From contig JAMOPO010000015.1 in the NCBI GenBank assembly GCA_027064425.1, positions 248,001 to 312,000 on the forward strand: a DNA stretch of 64,000 bases, read 5' to 3'. Under the pieces are notes generated by a model. It was not told the origin of the DNA, ran no database searches, and was given only the letters and a program-made list of their open reading frames with translations. The DNA comes from Methanobacteriota archaeon (GTDB taxonomy: Archaea > JAADCQ01 > Methanopyri > Methanopyrales > Methanopyraceae). This document shows, piece after piece, positions 10,390 to 19,707 of the stretch. Numbering within the stretch: position 1 is the stretch's first letter; every line of letters begins with the position of its first letter. The translations under genes were made by a program, and so were the position numbers.

Positions 10390-12981
10390 CTACGGCGCCC
10401 CCAGCAGCGCCCAGGAGAGGAGGACGGCGACGAGCGCGTGCGTCATCCCGTGTACTGGAAGGCGTCCTGAGTTCATCACGCCGTAGAGCAGGGCGGCCAG
10501 CGGCCAGGGCGGCAGGGTCCAGAGGAGCAGTGCGTAGCCGAACTTCTCGGTCGCGGGCAGGACGATCGTGGTCGGAAACGCGAGCCAGTAGCCCGGATCG
10601 AGCCACCGATCCCGGCCGTGCCAGAGCGTGTCGAGGAGCACGTAGACGAACGCGGCAACCTCCGGCGAGCCCGTGAGCTCGGCGACCCGGTGCATCGCGA
10701 TCGTGTCCACCACGGGAGCCACGGCGCAGTAGAGAGCGCGCTCCGAGAGCTCCTCCGCCCAATCCTCCACGCCGGTCGCGGGGGCCGGGAGGCCCACCAC
10801 CGGCAGGGCTAGCTCCAGCAGCGGCCGGACGAGGAGTGGCAGGAGGATCCTTCCGAGGAATTCCTCAAGCAGCCCGACGGGCGCGTAGTAAGCAACGGCC
10901 GTCAGGAGCGGGCCGACCAGGCCCAGGGAGCGTGACCTCTCGGCGAGGGGCCTGAGCGTTTCGTGCAGCCAGAGCTCGAGCGTCACCAGTGCGAGGTCGA
11001 TGGGCAGCGCGCACACCGCCGCCAGCGTGTCGGGCGCGACCGCGAGCCACGGTGCCCTCAGGACGGCGCACGCCGGCTCCGAGAGCGGGTCACCCGGGCA
11101 CGGTACGAACCCGACACCTGGGAACCTCTGCCTCCACTCGAGCCACCAGGAAATCAGCCGCGGTATCGGCGCGCCCACGGGGTTAGCGGCCATGCTAACG
11201 CCCTCGTCAACGAACCGCCTGAACGGGTGATCTTCGGGAAGCTCGAAGACGACGAGGACCGGGTGCGAACCCTCCAGCGAGTGTACAACCACTCCCCCGA
11301 CCCTCCCTCCCAGCCGCTCCACCTCCTCGGCCCGCCTCTTGATCTCCTTGACCACCTGAGGGTCGCTCACCACTCGAGCCCGGAACTCGGGCCGCCCCGC
11401 GCTGAAGTCGATCCGCACGGTGAGCTCCAGGATGCCGTCCTCGCCCGGGATGGCGCAGTAGTAGCGGAGGACGCACCCCCGTTCCGAGAGCTCAAACGCC
11501 GCGTCGATCGGGGAAGCAATCGGCGGGACGAGAGTGGCGACCCGGTCCGGGGCTACGTACGCCCGAGCCGAGTCGCCCTCGAGGACGTACACGATCGGAC
11601 CGAGGTCCGTGACCGGCGCGACCAGGTACGTGCGCTCCGCGTGGTATACGAAATAACAGCTGAGGTAGTCTCCGACGAGGATCACGGCCGGGTCCGGAAG
11701 CCGGAGACTCCGGACTAAGCTCCACAGGGACAGCGACAGCTGAGGGGACGGGCCGACCGTGAACGAGTCGTCCTCGGGCCGGTACGTGCAGGTGTACGAC
11801 CTCCCCGTAGGTTCCACATACACCGTCACGTGCGCACCTTCGGCGAGCTTCTGGAGTGCCTGCTCGCGCCACTTGCACAGCAGCTGGTAATCATCGTACA
11901 GGCCGCCAGTCACCGTCGCCGCCGAGGCGGGAGTCGCCGCGACGAGCGGCAGCGCGAGTAAGACTAACGCCGCGAGTCGCCGAAGCCCCCGGATCCCTCG
12001 TCGCCCTACGGGCGGGAAGGGCAGGAGTTGCAGTGCTGGCCCGCCTTGCTCGCCTCGCCGCCACCGTGACTCCGGGAATCGGATGTTGGGGTGCTCGCGC
12101 AACACCTTCCGCAGCTCCGCCTCGCCTCCGGGCCAGACCTGTACCGCCCGGTTAATCACCTCCATAACCGGATCCTGCCAAGGTGGCCGAAAGCGAGCGT
12201 ATAGGGGCCGCACCTCCGCGGGCATTCTCAGAACGCCTACCCGGACGAGCAGGCTACGCACCAGCGCGAACCGGGCCAGGCGGTGCAGGAGGCGTGGGTC
12301 CCGGCTCACGGTCCTGGAAACGAGGATGCGCCCTTCGCGCGGCAGGAACGTGATCGTGTACACGATGACACGGTCCGGCGGAGGCGTCGGTGCGAGAGTC
12401 TTCGGCACCGGCCGGCCCAGGACCCGGAAGACGACTCGGTCGGGGTACACGACGTACTCCACCGCCTCTCGCAGCATGTCCTGCATCTCCACCGATTTCC
12501 TGGCGATCTCGCGGTCACCCTTCAGGATGACCGCCTCGTAGGGAGGCATCTGGCCCGACTGCGAGATCCGGAGCTCGCAGACGATGCCGTCGAGCAGCGC
12601 CGCGATCAGGTCCGGCCAGGCGTCCACGACCGCGGGCCCGCGCACGTTCAGCGACGCTGACACCTGGAACCCGTTCGCGGTTGCCACTACCCTCACGCAT
12701 CCGGGCCCAACCTCCACCTCGGGGCGCCCGAAGGCCAGGAACACGTCCCTGTCCGGGAGGTAGGTGACGTCGCACGTTGACGCGTCCTCCGAGTCCACAT
12801 AAATTAAAGGGCCGTCCGGCGAGTACGCAGCCACCCACCGTTGGAACACCTCGGATCGCACGTACTTCCAACCGAACCACCAGTCGTCGATCGAGCTCCC
12901 CTGGAGCAGGGGTCGACCCGCGACTGGACTCACTGCCAGCAGGACGCCCAGCACCGCGAGGAGCTCCACGCGCCGGATCAC
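10390..12981 (-). CDS. Large secreted/membrane protein, duplicated beta domain plus CPBP-like C-terminus
   Basis: 863 aa from GTG, starting with a signal peptide (hydrophobic core LLAVLGVLLAVSPVAG). Two related beta-rich domains follow: in the first TCDVTYLPDRDVF, in the second YTCTYRPEDDSF, each followed later by a similar block before an R/K-rich helix. Between them, near residues 325-355, is a second signal-peptide-like segment (LAALVLLALPLVAATPASA), so this looks like two secreted paralogs fused in frame. The last 230 residues hold about six membrane helices with LLEEFLGR (an EExxxR motif) and late histidines (HGMTH), resembling CPBP/Abi intramembrane proteases; that link is tentative. 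A decayed single-domain copy lies at 5005-6669. Confidence 0.6.
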   Translation of the reverse strand: MIRRVELLAVLGVLLAVSPVAGRPLLQGSSIDDWWFGWKYVRSEVFQRWVAAYSPDGPLIYVDSEDASTCDVTYLPDRDVFLAFGRPEVEVGPGCVRVVATANGFQVSASLNVRGPAVVDAWPDLIAALLDGIVCELRISQSGQMPPYEAVILKGDREIARKSVEMQDMLREAVEYVVYPDRVVFRVLGRPVPKTLAPTPPPDRVIVYTITFLPREGRILVSRTVSRDPRLLHRLARFALVRSLLVRVGVLRMPAEVRPLYARFRPPWQDPVMEVINRAVQVWPGGEAELRKVLREHPNIRFPESRWRRGEQGGPALQLLPFPPVGRRGIRGLRRLAALVLLALPLVAATPASAATVTGGLYDDYQLLCKWREQALQKLAEGAHVTVYVEPTGRSYTCTYRPEDDSFTVGPSPQLSLSLWSLVRSLRLPDPAVILVGDYLSCYFVYHAERTYLVAPVTDLGPIVYVLEGDSARAYVAPDRVATLVPPIASPIDAAFELSERGCVLRYYCAIPGEDGILELTVRIDFSAGRPEFRARVVSDPQVVKEIKRRAEEVERLGGRVGGVVVHSLEGSHPVLVVFELPEDHPFRRFVDEGVSMAANPVGAPIPRLISWWLEWRQRFPGVGFVPCPGDPLSEPACAVLRAPWLAVAPDTLAAVCALPIDLALVTLELWLHETLRPLAERSRSLGLVGPLLTAVAYYAPVGLLEEFLGRILLPLLVRPLLELALPVVGLPAPATGVEDWAEELSERALYCAVAPVVDTIAMHRVAELTGSPEVAAFVYVLLDTLWHGRDRWLDPGYWLAFPTTIVLPATEKFGYALLLWTLPPWPLAALLYGVMNSGRLPVHGMTHALVAVLLSWALLGAP

Positions 12982-13188
12982 CCGGTCGCCCCAGGCCGCC
13001 GGTTCCGTGAGCCGGAGAGAAAAACGCTTCCGGTGAGATAACTTCCCGCCCGCCCGGTGTTGCAGCGTTCTTTCCGGCCCTTCGAGGACCGACTTCAGTG
13101 AGCTCCCGCCCTGATCACAGCCGGCGGAAGTGCGGCGGGAGGGGGTGGTAAAGCCGGCTGAAGGGTTGGCCCCTCGCTCCTTATCCGT

Positions 13189-16100
13189 CTACTCCAGCTC
13201 CCTCCTGATCTCCTTGACCCGCTCGATCGTCTCCTCGTCGGTCCTCCAGTAACCGCGCTCGTGGGCCTCGATTAGCCGGTCGGCGATCTCCCGGAGCGCG
13301 GCCGGGTTGAGCTCCTTCATGCGCTCTCTCGTCTCCTCGTCGAACAAGTACTCGCGGGCGACGCCCTCCCAAACCCAGTCCTCGACGGTGTCAGTCGTGG
13401 CGGCGAGACCGACGAGGTGCTCGACGCGCTTGGCGATCTCTCGGCACCCGTCGTAGCCGTGTTTCAGCATCTCTCGCTTCCACTTTTCATTCAGGAGTCG
13501 AGAGGCGGCGCCGGAGCGGACGACGGTCTGCAGGTCCTGGACCTCGGGATCCTCACCGGAGCAGGAGTCGATAACGTAGGCCTCGGCGTCCTCGGCGGCC
13601 GCGGTCAGCCCGCCGAGGAACTCGTAGTAGTGGTCGAGGTCGATGATGTCGTAGGAGCGGTGCGAGCGGACCTGGGCGGTCACGTCCTGCCGGCCGGCCA
13701 CGGTCTCGAAGAGCTCGCGGGCCTCCTCGCCGTGGATCTTCTCACCGTACGCGTAGCCCATGTCGCTGAGGTAGGCGTCGATCAGCTCGGCCTCGTCGTC
13801 CCAGTCCGAGGACTCGACCTTGGAGCGCATGTTGTCGGCCGCGTAGAGGTCGGGCCTCGGGCCGAACACGCGGGCCTCGGGGTGCTCGTGGCCCTGCTCG
13901 CGGAGCTCCCGGACGTGCTTCCTCACGGGGTTCACGTCCTCGGGCTCGTCGAGCTCCGCGACCTTCCGCACGGCTCGGTCGATCAGCTCGACCACGTTGG
14001 GGAACGTGTCCCGGAAGATCCCGCACATGGTGACGACGACGTCCACCCGCGGCCGACCCAGCTCCTCGGCGGGGACGGGCTCAACGTCGATCACGTTGCC
14101 GGCGTCGTCGCGAACGGGCCGGACGCCGAGCAGCTCGAAGATCATCGCGACGGTCTCGCCGCCCGTTTGCATCGTCTCGAAGGCCCAGAGGACGAGGCCC
14201 ACGGTCTCCGGGTACTCGCCGTGCTCCTCCCGGTAGCGCTCGAGCAGCTCCTTCACGGCCTTACGGGCGCGCTCCTCGGCCTCGGGGGTGGGGATCCGCC
14301 GCGGGTTGAGGGAGGTGAGGTTCCGGCCGGTGGGCACGACCTCGGGGTTCCGCTCGATCTCGCCGCCGGGGGATGGCTCGAGGTAGCGGCCGCGGAGGGC
14401 GCGCGCGAGGGATTCGGTCTCGCGCTCGTAGGACTCGACCAGCCCGTCGACGAGCTCCCGGACGGCGTCGGGGTCCGAGGACGCCTCCGAGAGTCGGTCG
14501 CGGCCCTCCTCGACGTACTCTCGGACGATCTCGACGGCCTCGTCCCGGTCGGTGGCGAGCAGGTCCCGGGACTCAGCGTAGCTCACGGCCGTCTCGGCGA
14601 CCAGCTCGGGGTCCGGGTCCGCGCCCACGACGTGCAGCCCGCACGGGATCCGGTCCCGCAGCGCCCGGCGGACCATCGCCTCCACCGCGCCCACGAACGC
14701 GTCGTCATCTTCGATCTCGAGCTCTATCCCGGCGGCCTCGACGACCTCGCGGAGCTCCTCCACGTCCGCCCGGCCCTCGCGCACGTCCTCGCAGAGGCGC
14801 AGGAGGTCCCGGTACCCCTCCAGCTCGGGGTCCGCCAGCGGCGGGTGCAGGTGGGAAACCGTGTACGCGTACGCCCGGTGCTTGGCGATCGCGGCCTCGG
14901 ACGGGTTGTTCACGTTGTACAGGTACACGTGCGGGAGCGGCGTGATAAGCAGGTCCGGGAAGCAGGACTCCGAGAGCCCCTTCTCCTTGCCCGGCAGGAA
15001 CTCCAGGGTCCCGTGCGTGCCGAAGTGCAGGATCACGTCCGCGCCCCACTCGCGCCGCAGCCACTCGTAGAAGCACACGTAGTGGTGCGTGGGCGGCGTG
15101 TCATCGTGGTACGACTCCTCGGACTCGTGGTACCCCCGCGTCGGCTGGAAGCCGACGAACACGTCGCCCAGGTCCAGCCCGAAGATCGGGAGCGCGCCGT
15201 CCACGACCCGTGGGTCCTCCTCCGGCTCTCCCCAGGCCTCGAGCACGCGCTCCCGCGCCTCCTTAGGCAGCTCCTCAAACCACTCCCGGTACCGCTCGAG
15301 CGGGACCTCGTCTACCCTCGGCACGTCCTCCGGGCGCCGATGCTGCAGGTCCGGGTTCCCCAGTCGCCGCAGCGCGTCGTCCGTGACCCGGTCCAGGTCC
15401 ACCCTCAACCCCAGCTCGTCCCGCAGCAGCCTCAGCACGTTCCTGAGGCTCGAGAACGTGTCCAGGTAGGAGGCCTCGCCCACGTTCTCCTCGCCCGGCG
15501 GGTAGTTGTACAGGATGATGGCCACCTTCTTCGGGCCGCGCTGGCGTAGCTCCAGCCACCGGCGCACCAGCTCCGCCGCCCGCTCCACGTTCTCCTCGAT
15601 CGGCTCCATCGCGTGGAGCGGTACGTCCTCGAACCGGCCCACCTCCGCCTGACACGCGACCGGAGGCAGGAAAATGGCGGAGTCCAGCTCCGGGAGGGAC
15701 ACGTTGATCAGCAGGCTCAGCGGGTCCATCCCGAACTCGCTCTCCTCCCACTCCTCCCGGTCCAGGTACCAGACCTGCGGAGCAACGAAGTAGGGCACGT
15801 CCCACCGTCGCAGCAGCTCGATCCCCCGCTCCACTTGACCACCTATTGGCCCGCCCACGAGCCGGAAGCAGGTCAGGGCGACCACCGCGTCCGGTCGCTC
15901 GTCCTCGAAGAACCGGGTCAGCGTGCCGTACGCGTCCACCGAGCAGTACGCACCGACGGCGCCCAGCCCCTCCTCCCGGAGCGCCTCGATGACCGCGTCC
16001 ACGTGCTCCAGGTTCCCGTTCGCGTAAAAGAACTTGTAGAACGTGACCGGGACGAGCGTCCCGTACTCCTCACGCAGCTCCCCCAGGAAGTCCTCGTCCA

Positions 16101-16704
16101 CCAGCCCCCGCTCCGGGTCGTAGAGCGCCCGGCCCGGGATCTCGCGCGGCGGATCCGGCCTCCGGACGTCCGCGTTCGCGAGCTCCCGCGCAAGGTACAG
16201 CAGCAGGTTCTCCACGTTCTCCGCGCCTCCGTAGTCCCAGTAACGGAACGCGCGCATCGCGATTTTCAGCCGCTTCAGCGCCCCGAACCAGCCCATCTTC
16301 TCCGCGAACTTGGCCCCGCGCTCCAGCGCCTCGTCCATGCGCACGCCGGACAGGTTGTCCTTCCGACGCTCCATCATCCGGGCGAAGAACCGGAAGAGCC
16401 GGCTCCTTTCCAGCCCCAGGCTCTTGAACGAGGCCCGCATGACCTCGAAGCAGGAGTGAACCGCGACGAACGGCGTCTCCTCCGCGAGCGCGTCCAAGTC
16501 CACCGCCTCAGCCGTGGCCGAGTCCATCACGTTCAGGACCGCGAAGTCGGCCTCCCGCATCGCCTCCACGAACTCCTCCGACCGCTCGCGCAGGTCCCAC
16601 GCGTAGAACATGCGAACGTCAATCTCGCCCTTCAGGCGCTCCGCGGCCTTGGCCACGCTGAGCGAGTACGGCTGGTGCCCAACCACGACGACCGCTTTGA
16701 CCAC
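13189..16704 (-). CDS. CobN/ChlH/BchH-type metal chelatase large subunit
   Basis: 1171 aa from GTG, close to the family's 1200-1300 aa. The hallmark region HFGTHGTLEFLPGKE, then LPHVYLYNVNNPSEA and the following HLHPP are clear, as in cobaltochelatase CobN and Mg-chelatase H subunits that insert a metal into a tetrapyrrole with ATP-driven I/D-type partners. No partner subunit lies nearby, so the gene stands alone and the metal and tetrapyrrole cannot be fixed from context. Methanogens carry several CobN-like paralogs, and F430 nickel insertion uses the unrelated CfbA. Cytoplasmic. Codon use matches the surrounding core genes. Confidence 0.9.
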   Translation of the reverse strand: MVKAVVVVGHQPYSLSVAKAAERLKGEIDVRMFYAWDLRERSEEFVEAMREADFAVLNVMDSATAEAVDLDALAEETPFVAVHSCFEVMRASFKSLGLERSRLFRFFARMMERRKDNLSGVRMDEALERGAKFAEKMGWFGALKRLKIAMRAFRYWDYGGAENVENLLLYLARELANADVRRPDPPREIPGRALYDPERGLVDEDFLGELREEYGTLVPVTFYKFFYANGNLEHVDAVIEALREEGLGAVGAYCSVDAYGTLTRFFEDERPDAVVALTCFRLVGGPIGGQVERGIELLRRWDVPYFVAPQVWYLDREEWEESEFGMDPLSLLINVSLPELDSAIFLPPVACQAEVGRFEDVPLHAMEPIEENVERAAELVRRWLELRQRGPKKVAIILYNYPPGEENVGEASYLDTFSSLRNVLRLLRDELGLRVDLDRVTDDALRRLGNPDLQHRRPEDVPRVDEVPLERYREWFEELPKEARERVLEAWGEPEEDPRVVDGALPIFGLDLGDVFVGFQPTRGYHESEESYHDDTPPTHHYVCFYEWLRREWGADVILHFGTHGTLEFLPGKEKGLSESCFPDLLITPLPHVYLYNVNNPSEAAIAKHRAYAYTVSHLHPPLADPELEGYRDLLRLCEDVREGRADVEELREVVEAAGIELEIEDDDAFVGAVEAMVRRALRDRIPCGLHVVGADPDPELVAETAVSYAESRDLLATDRDEAVEIVREYVEEGRDRLSEASSDPDAVRELVDGLVESYERETESLARALRGRYLEPSPGGEIERNPEVVPTGRNLTSLNPRRIPTPEAEERARKAVKELLERYREEHGEYPETVGLVLWAFETMQTGGETVAMIFELLGVRPVRDDAGNVIDVEPVPAEELGRPRVDVVVTMCGIFRDTFPNVVELIDRAVRKVAELDEPEDVNPVRKHVRELREQGHEHPEARVFGPRPDLYAADNMRSKVESSDWDDEAELIDAYLSDMGYAYGEKIHGEEARELFETVAGRQDVTAQVRSHRSYDIIDLDHYYEFLGGLTAAAEDAEAYVIDSCSGEDPEVQDLQTVVRSGAASRLLNEKWKREMLKHGYDGCREIAKRVEHLVGLAATTDTVEDWVWEGVAREYLFDEETRERMKELNPAALREIADRLIEAHERGYWRTDEETIERVKEIRRELE

Positions 16705-16736
16705 GCGATGGCCCCGTCCGAACCGCCCAGCCTAGG

Positions 16737-16749
16737 CTAATAATCATTT
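16737..16749 (-). promoter_or_regulatory. Putative TATA region of the CobN-like gene
   Basis: An AT-rich patch (CTAATAATCATTT on the plus strand) stands out in GC-rich DNA 33-45 nt upstream of the GTG start at 16704, a suitable place for an archaeal TATA box with a short leader. Confidence 0.35.
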
Positions 16750-16932
16750 CACACAGAGCCACCGGATGGTAAGAGGTAGTGACAGAACGAAAGGTTATCG
16801 TCTGAGCCGCACTGGCGCGGCCCCGGCGTTCACGCTCGGCGATCACTTCTAGGAGATGAAAAACACTCTACCTCACGATCGTACCGGTTCCACCTCCCCC
16901 GTGGCCACGGGTCCTGCGGGGACCGCGGGCCG

Positions 16933-17629
16933 ATGGAGCCTCTGACGCTGGCTCTGCTCGCCCTCCCCGGGGACCCGGGCGACTTCACAGGCCCGATTCT
17001 TGAGCACCCCGAGGTGCTCTTGGCCAAAGGGAGGGCGGGAGGGGGCGGGAAGGTAGCGGTGAAAGTATTCATAAAGCTCCTTCGGGCGCTCAGAAAGCGT
17101 AGGCTCTCAGAGCTCCACGAGCTCTACCCGGAGTGGTGGGGAGTCTGGAGATACGGTTCCGCCGCCCCCTACTGGAAGGTCCGACTGTACTGCCAGACGG
17201 TCTACCCGCCCCTCCTGGCCTCCTTCGCGGCCCCTTTTCTCCGCGGGGTTAATCCTCCTCATGCCGTGCCGGCTCGGCGTCGTCGAGGAGGTCTGGGGGT
17301 GCGTGTCTGGAACGTCGCTTATCGCCGCCGTCACTGGGGTCCTCCCTGAACTGATGGTGACGGGCGAAGCCGTCAGGGACTATCTGGACATCGCGTTCAA
17401 GGGAGGAACCACGCAGGACCGCATCTTCGCCTTCAAGATGTGGGGAGTTTGCAGCCTCGTGTTCGCGTTGGCCATGTATGCGGTAATCGCAATCATGGTT
17501 TACCGAGAAACCAGGGACCATCCCCGAGACTTCCCCCTGCCCGTCCGGGTCTCGTGGCTGGTAACGCTGGCCATCCCGCTGATCATGGGGCTCTGGACCT
17601 TGTGGTGGGGTTTGTGGGTGGTAAGTTAG
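16933..17629 (+). pseudogene. Membrane protein copy 1 of a tandem pair, one frameshift
   Basis: Starts at ATG 16933 with MEPLTLALLA. It reads in one frame to about 17240 and continues in another frame (open 17261-17629) with at least two hydrophobic helices (VFALAMYAVIAIMVY and the helix ending GLWTLWWGL). The shift falls in or near the CCCCTTTTCT run at 17231-17240. The order of conserved segments equals that of the next copy (17675-18303), which supports one original gene. If the shift is a sequencing artefact the intact product would be about 230 aa. Function unknown. Confidence 0.55.
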
Positions 17630-17674
17630 GGGCAAGCCTCCCCGGTCGACTGAACGCGGGTCGGAGGTCACGAG

Positions 17675-18303
17675 GTCGACCCCCTGACGCTGGCGCTGCT
17701 CGCTACCCGGGGACCGGACGTCTTCGGCCCCGTCCTCGAGCATCCCGAGACGCTCCTAGCCGAAGGAAGCAGGGATGGCGGTGGCCGAGGCGTCGGCGGC
17801 AGGGCCGGGGCCAGGCTCTTCCGGGGAGCTTTCCCGGGGCGCTCAAGGGGCGCCGGTTTCGGGGACATCACTTCAGGCTGGAGCGCGAGCGGCTGCTGAT
17901 CCTGTACCGGAGGGTGAGGCTCTGGCGACTCCCGTGATGTTCCTCGCGTTCGTCGCCTTCCCGGGGCTGGCCGACGTCCTGGAGCGTGAGGACGGTCCGA
18001 CCTCGTGCTTCTACGCCCTGATCTCGGCGATCCTCCTCCAATTCGGACTCGGGGTTGAGGTGTCGGAGATGGAGGAGGCCGTCAAGGTCTTTTCGGGCGC
18101 CGTGCTCGCCGGCAAGGGTCCCAAAGACTGTCTCCGCGCCTTCCGAGGGCACGGCGTTCACGGCGTAAGGCTCGTGATGAGGGTGTACTCGGTGCTCTCG
18201 GCGCTGCTCGTGGTGGTGCTGACCTGGACGCTGCTCGGGAGGGTCAAGAGCCGGGCCCTCCTGCTGGCGTTGCTGACGACGACCGTGATGCTTATCCCGG
18301 TGG
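17675..18303 (+). pseudogene. Membrane protein copy 2 of a tandem pair, several frameshifts
   Basis: The N-terminal segment DPLTLALLATRGPDVFGPVLEHPE parallels EPLTLALLALPGDPGDFTGPILEHPE of copy 1, but the expected start codon is GTC, and GGAGGT precedes it. The frame then shifts twice (near 17810 and 17935) before membrane helices around 18170-18300 (YSVLSALLVVVLTWTLL; ALLLALLTTTVMLIP) that match copy 1. Missing start and shifts mark it as decayed. The end is placed where similarity fades. Confidence 0.5.
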
Positions 18304-18470
18304 ATACCGGCCCGAGCCCGTGCCGCTCCGGACTACTCGAGCGCGGTTACAACGGCCCTGAGGCAGCCCACGCGTCCGCTAGGGGCACCCTCGCGCTGGA
18401 TGACCAGAGGGTGATCGCTCGGCCCCGCGCCGGCCGGCGGAGGTCTCCGGCCGGAAGGAGCGTTCCTGGG

Positions 18471-18527
18471 TCGGTCAGGGCCGCCCAGTTTCGTCACATT
18501 TCGGCAGCCGAGCTGTCATCATCCCGG
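18471..18527 (-). ncRNA. Candidate C/D box sRNA (minus strand)
   Basis: On the minus strand: C box ATGATGA (18522-18516), 11-nt guide, D' box CCGA (18504-18501), 4-nt spacer, C' box TGACGA (18496-18491), 12-nt guide AACTGGGCGGCC, D box CTGA (18478-18475). Box spacing is what archaeal C/D methylation guides require. The D-guide nearly equals that of the opposite-strand candidate at 18575-18632. Target not identified. Confidence 0.5.
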
Positions 18528-18574
18528 GGGGAGGGCGCTGAACGGATTAAAGCGTGCCTCCCGAAACGCCTCCC

Positions 18575-18632
18575 GGGGATGATGAGTGCCTGGGTCCCCG
18601 AACGGTGAGGATACTGGGGCGGCCCTGACCCG
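18575..18632 (+). ncRNA. Candidate C/D box sRNA (plus strand)
   Basis: C box ATGATGA (18579-18585), 12-nt guide GTGCCTGGGTCC, D' box CCGA (18598-18601), 4-nt spacer, C' box TGAGGA (18606-18611), 13-nt guide TACTGGGGCGGCC, D box CTGA (18625-18628). Forms an inverted pair with 18471-18527, with similar D guide and different D' guide, suggesting duplication and divergence. Rest of 18304-19039 shows no gene I can support. Confidence 0.5.
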
Positions 18633-19039
18633 AGGTGAACGCGCCCGCCGCGCGGCCGCGCCATCATCAACCTGAACCCGCGTCGGGGTCCGCGCCGCCG
18701 TTCTTCCCGAGGAGTAGACGTGAGGGAGGGATAGGCCGGCTCGCAGTCGTAGAAGGGGCCCCGACCGGTGGGCTCGGGTCCGATCATTCCGGCTCATTGG
18801 CGTCGGTACCTCGCGGGTCGAAATCACGTTCGCTGGGTCGGAGACCTCCGTTGAGCGGTTCGGGTCCGGCCTTCGGTGTCGGGGCCGGACACCCGCGTCG
18901 GGCTACCGGACCTGGTCGGGGTTGACGTCGCCCTCGGAGGCTCGCTGCCGGGGCTTCTCCGGGAGCGACCGGGGCGTGCGCCGCGCTCCCGGTCCGGGAG
19001 TCTCACGTCTTGCACCGACCGTCGCGTCGGGGAGGCCTC

Positions 19040-19453
19040 CTAGGCCTCCTTTCTCACCGTAATCTCGCAGACGCCCTCCGACTTCCGGCATTCGGTCACC
19101 GTGCCGTCGTAGAGCTCTTCCAGGAGCCCGATCGTGACGCAGACGGCGTCGGTGGTCCCGCCGTCCCCCGCGATCGCCTCCGCGTTGCTCTTGAGCAGGT
19201 CTTCGACGACGCAGAAGGGGCAGTTCCGAATGATCACCCTCACCTCGTCGTCGCCCTTCCTTATCTTCACGTTGTCCCCGAAGAGGAGGTGAAGCTGTTC
19301 CTCTGGGTCCCTGTGCCCTAGTGCTCGGAGCTCCCTGGCCAGCACCCTGGAGAAGTGCCTAATGAAGGCGACTCGGGCCCGTCCCATCACCTCCCAGGAG
19401 GCCTCCTCGAGGGCCGCGACCGCGGCGATTAGCAGCTCTTCCCTCCTGTCCAA
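19040..19453 (-). CDS. V4R-like small cysteine protein
   Basis: 137 aa. The C-terminal half follows the V4R (4-vinyl reductase) pattern: NCPFC, then VCVTIGLLEELYDGTV, then TECRKSEGVCEITV. V4R domains bind small hydrophobic ligands or metal/Fe-S groups and act as regulators or accessory proteins. The N-terminal half is helical. It stands alone, divergent from leuS across an AT-rich region. The exact ligand and role cannot be inferred. ATG start. Confidence 0.5.
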   Translation of the reverse strand: MDRREELLIAAVAALEEASWEVMGRARVAFIRHFSRVLARELRALGHRDPEEQLHLLFGDNVKIRKGDDEVRVIIRNCPFCVVEDLLKSNAEAIAGDGGTTDAVCVTIGLLEELYDGTVTECRKSEGVCEITVRKEA

Positions 19454-19483
19454 GGCAGCCCTCCTTGGAGGTGGGACTCGGAA

Positions 19484-19540
19484 CGAAATAGTTTCCGATT
19501 TAGTATTCGACCAGAAAAAATTAGTTAAAACGGATTCGGT
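19484..19540. promoter_or_regulatory. AT-rich divergent promoter region
   Basis: AT-rich island (for example GAAAAAATTAGTTAAAACGG) between the divergent V4R-like gene (start 19453) and leuS. It probably holds TATA boxes for one or both transcripts; leuS would then have a long leader of about 170 nt. Confidence 0.35.
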
Positions 19541-19707
19541 TTCTTGAGCGTCGGCGACCGTTTCTCGTTTTTTGCGGCCCGAGATCGCGTCGGCCTCGAT
19601 TCGTCCGGCGGTGGGACGGTGAAGCTTGCGGTCTCACACCTGGACGCCGCCGCGGGGTCCGTGTGCGCTTTAAGCGGTGGGGGTGGGCGGGGGGTGGGGG
19701 TGTTGGG

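Noticed and set aside
13417-15549. Long plus-strand open frame (about 710 codons) across the CobN-like gene
   Set aside because: Antisense shadow of a strongly supported gene in GC-rich DNA; composition (Val, Leu, Gly, Arg) typical of reverse-frame translation.
18635-18925. Short plus-strand open frame after the C/D candidates
   Set aside because: Low-complexity Arg/Gly/Pro content, no start support, no similarity recognised.
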